DNA from: Anniella stebbinsi
Lineage: Eukaryota; Chordata; Lepidosauria; Squamata; Anniellidae
DNA: 64,000 nucleotides
Direction: 5' to 3'
NCBI GenBank assembly: GCA_029215795.1
Contig: JARDYH010000007.1
Coordinates: 80,797,763-80,861,762 of the forward strand
How positions within the stretch are numbered: the first letter of the stretch is position 1; the number at the start of each line of letters is the position of its first letter. Positions 57,201 through 64,000 of this stretch are shown here, piece after piece. The notes under the pieces were generated by a model. It ran no database searches. It saw only the letters and a program-made list of their open reading frames with translations, and was not told the DNA's origin. The position numbers were made by a program, and so were the translations under genes.

Positions 57201-60200
57201 CTATTAAAAAAAAACCCCAGTATTTAAAAACAGTAATTTAAAGACAAAAATATGTAAAGTTTGACTATTGTAGTTTTTTTTAAAAAAAATTAAAGTAATA
57301 TTATTTAGATGTTAATTTGTATTTAACTTTTTAAAATGTAATGAACTAAATGAGCTTTAATTTTCATTATTTTATTTTGTCAATATATAAATGGTTTATT
57401 TGCAATGTGATTGTTTAACATAGACTTAACAAAGACCTCAATGTTTCAATTAAGAGTCCTTTGAGGCTAAGATGACTGCCTGTTCCATTTGCTGACCCTG
57501 GGTTGCCTTTCCATGAGTGGCTCTTTGACCTTTGTGGCCCTTGGCTGACCAAAAAAGGAAGCCATGTGACGACCGCAACTTTTTCTCATTAGACCTGGGT
57601 GGTGAGGACCCCAAGGGTTAGAGACAGATGTGATAAAACTGAAATAGGTGCCTGAAAACCTTTATTCATGTCAGATATTCAGAAAACTTTAAATCAATGT
57701 AAGTAACATTAGTAACTGACTATAGTGATTTGGTTATTTTGTTTTCAAAAATGTTAATTTCTTAAAATTAAACTTAGTTGCATGTTCAATTTTAATAGTA
57801 AATATAAAATATACAGTATTGTGATTTTGTGCTAATGTTCTAGATACATGTATGTAGACCTTTTTAAATGTCTTGACTATTAATATAAACAAATAGAAAC
57901 AAGGAGAATGTAGTTTTAGACTAATGGGTGGGGGGAATTAAATGTATTTACTGACTATTGGGTAGACTAGTTTTTATTTTTATTTTTTTCGGGGGTGTAG
58001 ATTAACCCCTGGCTCCACTACCATGGCTGAAGTATTGCATCTGCTTATCGCCTCTAAAGGTGGATATGGTTATAGAAGAAGTGGAAGAGATAAGTACGGT
58101 CCTCCGACTCGTACTGAATACAGATTGATCGTTGAAAATCTGTCAAGCCGTTGCAGTTGGCAGGATTTGAAGGTATGCAATCTCTGTGCCTGCGCAAGTG
58201 GCGATAATAAAGGTTTGAAAACGTAATTTGTGGGTATATTTTGAAGTCTGGCTCTTGCCCTAACCCTGTCCAGAATAACTCTACTACTATTTGAACTCTT
58301 AATGTGGTGTACTAAGCTCAATGTAGAACAACGAGCAATGAACATGAGGCTTCAAGCCTATGCAGTTTTTATTATATGTGGTAAATATCTTACTACTTCT
58401 CAAGCTTTACACTCTTAAATACATTAAAGATGCTTTTGAAGTAATTCAGAGGCCTGCGCCTCATCTCACATGTGGCCATTACTTTTGCGAAGCTGCCTAA
58501 AAAGGCCAATTTGTTAAAAGAAATTATTGAGAGATTATTTCCTCTGTTTCCTTGCTGCAGTGGCTTGCCCCCTGTTTAGCATTGGATCTCTCCCTGTGAA
58601 GGCACTGGGCCAAAATGGTGCTCTGCAGTGGTCTAAGCCTCTAGTAACAACTAGTTTTACAAGAGGGCCACTTTGAGGAGATGAAGGGTGATGGGCCAGA
58701 CCTCCCCCATACCCCAAACTGGGATGCAGAAGGATGTGCACAGAGAATAAGAGAGGTAAAAAGCTTCACTCTGCAAGTCTTTGTTGAATTGCTAGAGCTA
58801 AGTAAATGCATAAGCAGAGATGATAAAAACTTATCCCCTTAACAGACATGGTGTCTCCAAAATTCTACACAAAACCTTGTTGTGTCAAAATGATCTTTTC
58901 TAAAGTATGGAACTTAGTGTTTGATATAAGCAATTCTGGTCATTGTCCATCATAAACAGATTTGGATATAAACCATGTCTTCACTGTACAAAACAAACAG
59001 TTAAAGCGAAGAAAATTAGGGCGATGATTATGAATTGTGACTGCTCAGCGCTCCCTAAATACAGTACGATTAAAATTCTAGCTTAGCCCAAAACAGTGAG
59101 TGATTCTGGTGTATGGAGGTTTAACTGTTAGTCTGTATAAAATCCTGTACCATAATGCAGACTAGAGCACCAGTCATTAGTACTGAATGTTGCAGATTAC
59201 AATTTCAAATTAGTTGCTGCCATGAAAGAAGTTGGTTACTTTGGGTCCTCCACCGCCCCTCTTATTTTGGCAAGTCGAAATCCAAAATATTTATTCAATT
59301 ATTATTGGTGGCCCAAATAATCCAAACTATCTTGACGAGTAAAAGTGGGCATAATTTGAAGACATAAAACAGCTAGAAGTGTGAAAAAGTTGAGGAGTGG
59401 TTGGGATGAGAGGTACAGAAGATTTTTTTCCATTTTCTCAACAGAAAATATTTGGAAACTTGGGTGAACTGAAAAAAAACCTCCTATTAAATAGTTCTTC
59501 TTTTGAAATGAGTGAAATGCTTTTAAAGACAAAGTTTTAGTATTAAGATTTTATGCGAGACAAAGTAGAACATTAGAGAATGATAATTCCTGTTTATACT
59601 GTAGACATCTACAACACTCAAATCCAAGATGTATTTCTGCACCTAGAGGGTGTGGCCATCTTCATGAGAGGAGCAAACAGGGTCTTTATTTTCTTGTCAG
59701 TTGTCGTGTGCCTCCTTCTGGTGACGTTTGATCTAATTTGGAGAAACTAGAAGCAAGTATCCTGTATCTGCTTTTTGTTACACATACCTAAGGCTACAGT
59801 CCTATAAATGTGTATCTGGGAGTAAGTCCCATTGAATTCAGTGGAGCTTATTTCTGAGTAGAGAGATATAGGATTGCATTTATATTTCATAGGCTTCAGT
59901 CCTATGGAAGTAAGTTCCAACAGAATGGTTCTTGCTTCTGAATAAACACACAAAGGCTTGCTCTGTACATTTAATAAATATGGCAAATAGGACAATTTTA
60001 AATACTGAATAATAAATGATACATTTTATGTTGTTAAAGCAGTAAAATAAGTTTAGAATTGATAAGAAAGTAAGTATTGCATGTATTTAGTTGTTCCGGG
60101 TGGGAAGGGGGGAATAGCCCATTGTTTTCCCCCATGGCTTCAAAATTTCCAGAAATTTTGCATTTGTAGACACTGAAACTTTGCTGAAGCTAAGTAGATC

Positions 60201-61252
60201 TGGGTCTAGTCAGTGCATAGAAGGGAGACTACCTAGAAGCCCCTACATATGCCATCTTGAATTCCATGATGGGAGAAAGGTGGGATATGAATATAATGAA
60301 GACTGAAAATGGTGCAGATTTAGAAGTGCTGTATAAATTAGTAGCAATGTCAAGCTAATTAATCTTGATGACAGTTCCATATACAATGATTATTTTCTTA
60401 CTGATCTATATACCCCTCTGAGAGTAATTTCATTTGTGAGGTTGCTAAGGATTTTTTCTAGCAATCCTCACTTTCCTCATGTTCTCTTGAGAGCATGTAC
60501 TTGCCTATGATAAGTTCTTTTATCGCAGTCTCCTGACCTCGGCACCACTTGAATCTCCTAAACTTCCTCTGTCTTTGACTCCCACAAAGGCCCTTTGGTC
60601 TTTCTTCCTGCCCTTTCTCTGACACATCTTCATACTTAACCGTTTTTCTCTTACATATCTATCCCTGCTCCCAACTTTTCTGCCCTGCAGACCCAATTTT
60701 CCCAATCTGTCTGTCTTATCCTTTCCGCATTGTTTCTGGTAATGAACCACTTTAGACCCTAGTTTAAGCTTGTTGTCTGCACAGTCATCTTCTTAGCTCT
60801 TTCTGCAACCTAAATATTCTAATTCATAGGCAAAACTTTCAGTTTTTCATGGCAACTAGAAATTTGTACATCTGAGAGGGAATCAAGATGGCATCAGTAA
60901 ACTAATGTCACAGACACACACACAACAAACATATATATCAAGCCCCCTTTTCATTTGCAGCATATAGCAAGATGAGAACAGACAGCAGCAGAATGAAAGC
61001 ATCAATGTATTCAAATGCATGCTCTGTCCTCTCCTAGGATTATATGCGTCAGGCAGGTGAAGTGACGTATGCTGACGCACACAAAGGGAGAAAGAATGAA
61101 GGTGTGATTGAGTTCAAATCCTATTCTGACATGAAAAGAGCCCTTGAAAAGCTGGATGGGACGGAAGTAAATGGTAGAAAGATAAGGCTAGTAGAAGACA
61201 GGCCTGGGTCCAGGCGCCGCCGCTCCTATTCCAGAAGTCGGACTCATTCAAG
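48183..61252 (+). CDS. SRSF4: SRSF4, serine/arginine-rich splicing factor 4, exons 1-4 (3' part outside window)
   Basis: This nuclear SR protein binds exonic enhancers and promotes splice-site selection. Coding exons: 48183-48289, 57019-57161, 58060-58172, 61038-61252, together 578 nt or 192 full codons. The N-terminal RRM1 (residues 1 to about 72) carries the RNP2 motif VYIGRL and the RNP1 motif YGFVEF. A glycine-rich hinge ([20 protein letters not shown]) follows. The pseudo-RRM2 (about 100-178) has the signature SWQDLKDYMRQ. The RS domain begins with [10 protein letters not shown]. Up to this point it matches human SRSF4 nearly residue for residue, as I remember it. The closest paralogues, SRSF5 and SRSF6, differ in the [20 protein letters not shown] start and the hinge. 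Most of the RS domain, the stop codon and the 3' UTR are beyond the window. Confidence 0.97.
48383..48392. promoter_or_regulatory. NRF1-type site GCGCATGCGC
   Basis: An exact palindromic NRF1 consensus about 95 bp inside SRSF4 intron 1, within the CpG-rich region. Confidence 0.5.
48471..48488. repeat. C homopolymer
   Basis: Near-continuous run of C next to a G run at about 48455-48464. Such tracts are prone to sequencing error. Confidence 0.85.
48800..48957 (-). repeat. tRNA-Ala-derived SINE, minus strand
   Basis: On the minus strand: GGCTGTAGCTCAGTGGTAGC, ACACCTTGCTTTGCATGCAG, GAGGCCCCAGGTTCAACCCT and GGCATCTCCAGG. It looks very like tRNA-Ala(TGC) with box A and box B. The SINE body (GACCCCTGTCCGAGC-type) follows. 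Not a functional tRNA: it lacks a proper acceptor stem and is followed by SINE sequence. Confidence 0.85.
49860..51303 (-). repeat. L2/CR1-like LINE, long minus-strand fragment (split by a MITE)
   Basis: On the minus strand, from right to left: [32 protein letters not shown] (the YADD position reads YTDD), [54 protein letters not shown] and [13 protein letters not shown]. The left end is an AT-rich tail. Interrupted at 50910-51133. Confidence 0.92.
50910..51133. mobile_element. MITE inserted in the LINE (GCTGAATTCGGACGACA ends)
   Basis: The termini GCTGAATTCGGACGACA and TGTTGTCCAAATTCAGC are inverted repeats, and the element is 224 bp. LINE coding sequence resumes directly on the other side. 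The ends resemble those at 56315-56623 (TTTGGACGACA), suggesting one family. Confidence 0.8.
51588..51805 (+). repeat. CR1-like LINE fragment
   Basis: Decayed CR1 3' segment: GAGCTGGAAAGGGTACAGAA, AAAGGGCAACTAAAATTTTC, AGCTAAGAGGGAACATGATA. Confidence 0.6.
52690..52880. other. Candidate conserved noncoding block in SRSF4 intron 1
   Basis: Non-repetitive sequence with AAGTCATCATTTGCTAATTT, CTGTAATGCATTAAACTGAA and GCTGTAATTATATGGAAATT (homeodomain/octamer-like words) and no ORF. Candidate enhancer only. Confidence 0.25.
53884..53902. repeat. C homopolymer (19 nt)
   Basis: Uninterrupted poly-C in SRSF4 intron 1. Confidence 0.9.
55081..55400. mobile_element. hAT-like MITE, copy 3 (intact with target duplication)
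   Basis: Starts TAGGCTGACCAGATAAAATC, ends GATTTTATCTGGTCACCCTA. Perfect 8-bp duplication ACTTAGTG at 55073-55080 and 55401-55408. It is 320 bp and folds on itself along most of its length. This copy defines the family boundaries. Confidence 0.93.
56315..56623. mobile_element. MITE with about 50-bp terminal inverted repeats
   Basis: Left GGCAGCATTTGGACGACACT ... AATGGAGGGGGGAAGAGGCA; right TGCCTCTTCCCCCTTCCGTT ... AATGTTGTCCAAATGCTGCC. It is 309 bp, with CAACA-rich interior and no coding capacity. The target duplication is short or unclear. Confidence 0.82.
57019..57161 (+). CDS. SRSF4: SRSF4 exon 2
   Basis: The acceptor is TCTCCCCCTAG and the donor CGCA/GTAAGC. It encodes [20 protein letters not shown], then [20 protein letters not shown] and SSYGSGR. 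It contains RNP1 (YGFVEF) and the end of RRM1. Confidence 0.97.
57162..58059 (+). other. SRSF4: SRSF4 intron 2, repeat-free
   Basis: 900 bp of AT-rich sequence with no transposon that I can see. SR-protein genes commonly carry a conserved non-productive ('poison') exon in such an intron. The GC-richer island 57440-57620 (with CTTTTTCTCATTAG and a GTGAGG nearby) is where I would look; I cannot define an exon there. Confidence 0.35.
58060..58172 (+). CDS. SRSF4: SRSF4 exon 3
   Basis: The acceptor is ATCGCCTCTAAAG, a rather weak polypyrimidine tract, and the donor TTGAAG/GTATGC. It encodes [20 protein letters not shown], then [17 protein letters not shown]. It carries the hinge and the start of the pseudo-RRM with its SWQDLK signature. 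Confidence 0.97.
58173..61037 (+). other. SRSF4: SRSF4 intron 3, nothing recognised
   Basis: 2.9 kb of unique-looking intronic sequence. I see no clear repeat, RNA gene or exon. Confidence 0.55.
61038..61252 (+). CDS. SRSF4: SRSF4 exon 4
   Basis: The acceptor is CCTCTCCTAG and the donor TCAAG/GTAGGT. It encodes [60 protein letters not shown] and [11 protein letters not shown]. This is the end of the pseudo-RRM and the start of the RS domain. The frame continues beyond the window. Confidence 0.97.
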
Positions 61253-62219
61253 GTAGGTCTGTTCATAGCACTCCTCAGTAGTTAAGTAGTTTGGAATATT
61301 ACTGAAAGCATACTCCCCCATGGCTAACTTTGCAGGATCTATGGCATGTTACAGAACGCTGAAGGGTTATGTTGGTGACATGGAAATAGAGGTGTGGTTC
61401 AGATGCAATGCCAGACTATGGTTTGGTATTAGATGATCAAGCAGTCAGGAGTTTCAGGCTTACAGATGTTAGTTAAATCCTTATTCTATCTCAGTTTAAG
61501 GCAAACCATGGCTAGCTGTTTTATTTGAGCTGTCTGAGAGTAGAACTGAGTGATAGTAAGAGCATCTCTGTCCTCCTGGCCAGGATGTTGTTATCTACTG
61601 TGCTTCTAGATCTGATCTAGGGGGAAAGGTGCTTCTGAGGAGGGAGTGCTGTTACCTGAAGCCAGGATAGCCAAAACTGCAGCTGACATTGTCATGGAAG
61701 GAGGATATGTCCATCAAGCTCCCTCTATGATAATTCCAGCTGCCATCAAATCAGCTGTCTGGGGGAAGGACCATGTTCCAGAAGAAGCAGCCTTATCCCA
61801 CACAATGGCCGGAACATCTGATCCATTCCTGTATTTGGCGTGGGGAAAGCTGGTACTTCCAGGGAGATGTTGCTGTCCAGACAGACAGAACCTGAGTAGA
61901 CATCAAGTGTTGGCTGAGGAAGTCTGTTCCTTTGTTCAAGGATAGAAGATATACATGTGAAAGCCCATCCCTGCTAAGATCATAAAGAACTTTATAGTCA
62001 TCTGTTCGTAAGCCACCTTTTGCTATGTAAACTGTTCTGACAACTTTTATGTTGAAAAGTGGAATGTACATATCCCAGATAAACTATGGTGTGCTCTTGT
62101 TCTGCAAGACACACCCTTGTTTGTTGTTTGTTTGATTATAATAGTTTCTTTATAGTTTATTTATTTGGGTAGAATAGTTTCTTTATAGTTTTATCTATTT
62201 AGAATTTAAATCCAGGATA

Positions 62220-62440
62220 CAACCAGTGTAGTGTAGTGGCTAAAGTGTTGGACTGGGAAACAGGAGATCCGGGTTCTAGTCCCCACTCGGCCATGGAAGC
62301 TCACTGGGTGACTTTGGGCCAGTCACAGACTCTCAGCCCAACCTACCTCACAGAGAGGAAGAGGATTATGTATGCCACCTTGGGCTCCTTGGAGGAAAAA
62401 AGGCGGGATATAAATGTAATAAACAAACAAACCTTGGAAG
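62220..62440 (+). repeat. tRNA-derived SINE (full length)
   Basis: The tRNA-like head has box A (TAGTGGCTAAAGTGTTGGAC) and box B (GGGTTCTAGTCCC). The body has CTCACTGGGTGACTTTGGGC, CTCAGCCCAACCTACCTCAC and GCCACCTTGGGCTCCTTGGA. The tail is GGCGGGATATAAATGTAATA with AAC repeats. Same family as 31144-31375. Confidence 0.93.
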
Positions 62441-62525
62441 GTTTGCAGCTCAGTGCAGACGGTATTGAGCTAGATGGACTAGCGATTTGTCTTGGTATAA
62501 AGCAGCTTTCTACGTTCATGTTGGG

Positions 62526-62708
62526 CCAGTTCAGGTAACATGCTAAGCCATGGTTGGGCCGCTAACACTTTTGCAGCATATGGTTAGTGAGCATGTTTAA
62601 ACTGTGGTTATGTAGCCAACATGGATAGCAATGGTTCACCTGACATGCTAAACCATCATGATTAGCTCAAAATGCTTAACCACCATTGCTTAGTGTCTTC
62701 TGAACAGG
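62526..62708. mobile_element. MITE with CTGTTCAG-type ends, copy 2
   Basis: CATGCTAAGCCATGGTTGGG, GTTATGTAGCCAACATGGAT and CTCAAAATGCTTAACCACC match 37591-37759. Confidence 0.75.
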
Positions 62709-63503
62709 GACGTTCACAGCTTGGACAAAAGGCTACCTATGGTTTGCCTCAAACCAGGATCCAAGGTGTGGAATTGCCACATGGGTGGGGAGGAGGAGAG
62801 CTTCTGACCACCCATTTATGTAAAACCAGCCCATGATTTGATGTTGCATCTGAACCACTCTAGAGACATGGGAGGCATTGCAGCTGTAGAATAGAATGAT
62901 AGCAATAGGCCTGGAAGGCGGAGATATGCAGTCTAACCATGGACTACATATTGGGTATATCAATGATCCCCTCCTTAGTTGTGTCTATAAAATCTACTGC
63001 AGTGTGATTTATGACGTTGTTGTTTATGCTGTACTTCTAAGTGAATAGTAACTGGTCAGAGATCCTTGATTTGCCTAGTTAATCCAGGACAGCATAATAT
63101 GATGTAATCCTCCCCCAACCTTGTTGCTGAGGTGAGATGGGGCCTTGTGCTTAGGTTGTGTTCCTGTCTAGATTTTTGTTTTGCGGGCCTCCCTAGCGAG
63201 GTGCAGGGAAACACCACTGAGGCCAAAGTTCCGCTCCAGTCATCTCCTAGCATGTATCTTGGTAGAGCCAGAAATCAGTGCCAACCTTTTGTATTTACTG
63301 CAAATGCTAACAGTGGGATTCCACTTACATTCCCCCACCCCAGCTTTGTGTTCTGGCACCCTCGTCTTACTGTTCAGCTGGCTCATGAGCCCAAACCAAG
63401 AGGGAATGTTGCCAGCTGAACCTTTTTTTGTGCTTGGGGAGGCTTTGGCAAAGTTTGAAAATCCTTGGCCTGTTTTCCACAGTTTCACAGTGCAGCATGA
63501 AAC

Positions 63504-63579
<76 letters not shown>
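63504..63579. repeat. (GATA)n microsatellite
   Basis: About nineteen uninterrupted GATA units, the longest simple repeat in the window. Long GATA tracts are common in squamate genomes. Confidence 0.97.
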
Positions 63580-64000
63580 TTCTTGGTTGACTAGTGATGA
63601 CAAAGCAAGTCAGGCAGCCTACTTAAACCTTTTCTGGTGACATAGAAGAGCAGGAGAAGCTTTTTATCCCCTTACTGTGTGTTGTCGTGACTGGTTAATG
63701 ATTTCTCTCAATGTTGGTTTGTTTCTTCGCTTTGAAAAATTCCTGTGGTCCCACACCCATCCTCTTTACTTGATCTACCTGCATCTATGCCCACAGCTAG
63801 TGTGTGCGCATGGCACCTGAGGAGACTGTAGTGTTTCTCCTTCACAGGGAAACTTGATGTGGCTCAGTTTGAGAGAGCCTATACTATTCTGCTGGGCCCC
63901 TCGGCAGTATATACAGAACTGTGCTACCTGGGACATGTTCTGAGGAGGTAACAGAAACTTATTCATCTGTTTAGTGCAATTTGTTAGGCTGTGGCTCAGT

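Larger units (their letters stand above)
61253..64000 (+). other. SRSF4: SRSF4 intron 4 (partial)
   Basis: It contains a SINE (62220-62440), a MITE (62526-62708) and a GATA microsatellite (63504-63579). The stretches 61253-62215 and 62711-63500 show no gene or clear repeat. The next RS-domain exon is not in the window. Confidence 0.6.

Noticed and set aside
62220..62300. A tRNA gene on the plus strand
   Set aside because: Same reason: recognisable boxes, but it is part of a 220-bp SINE with a typical body and tail, also seen inverted at 31144-31375.
1..64000. CRISPR arrays, operons, phage or bacterial features
   Set aside because: The sequence is clearly vertebrate, with spliced genes and retrotransposons. 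The regular module repeats at 16980-18530 are a transposon arm, not spacers and repeats.

Overview
This is a vertebrate nuclear DNA window, probably from a squamate reptile (lizard or snake). It has large introns, CR1 and L2-like LINE fragments, tRNA-Ala-derived SINEs, many hAT-like MITEs, long GATA/CTAT microsatellites and sparse coding exons with canonical GT-AG borders. The clade call rests on repeat style and gene order and is an inference.

Three protein genes can be assembled exon by exon. (1) MECR, + strand: nine coding exons (exons 2-10, 7197-23213) encode the mitochondrial trans-2-enoyl-CoA reductase of mitochondrial fatty-acid synthesis. Exon 1, with the mitochondrial targeting peptide, must lie left of the window. 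(2) A TMEM244-like four-pass membrane protein gene, - strand: six coding exons between 39963 and 26579, complete and about 159 residues. (3) SRSF4, + strand: exons 1-4 (48183-61252) encode both RRM domains and the start of the RS domain. The rest of the RS domain lies right of the window.

From my knowledge of the human genome, MECR and SRSF4 are neighbours in 1p35.3 (PTPRU-MECR-SRSF4-TMEM200B-EPB41), while TMEM244 is in 6q22-23 beside PTPRK, TMEM200A and EPB41L2. These are paralogous blocks. The TMEM244-like gene between MECR and SRSF4 therefore looks like a whole-genome-duplication paralogue of TMEM244 kept in this lineage and missing from the human 1p35 block. This is the most interesting gene-level observation here.

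The most striking structure is a 3.6-kb foldback element (16835-20455) in MECR intron 7. Two arms of about 1.8 kb, nearly identical and inverted, surround a 21-nt loop. The ends read TAGGG(A/G)TGTGCA and are flanked by a perfect 8-bp target duplication, which points to a non-autonomous hAT-superfamily transposon. Each arm is built from about nine diverged modules of roughly 150 bp, and the tips carry CGGAT arrays.

Layout: 1-7196 MECR intron 1 (repeats, two MITEs, a possible conserved noncoding block); 7197-23213 MECR exons 2-10; 23214-24950 MECR 3' region; 26579-39963 TMEM244-like gene on the minus strand, crowded with LINE 3' ends; 40-47.7 kb intergenic, with a degenerate LINE that still shows endonuclease and reverse-transcriptase domains; 47.88-48.75 kb CpG-rich SRSF4 promoter; 48.3-57.0 kb SRSF4 intron 1; 57.0-61.25 kb SRSF4 exons 2-4; then SRSF4 intron 4 to the end.
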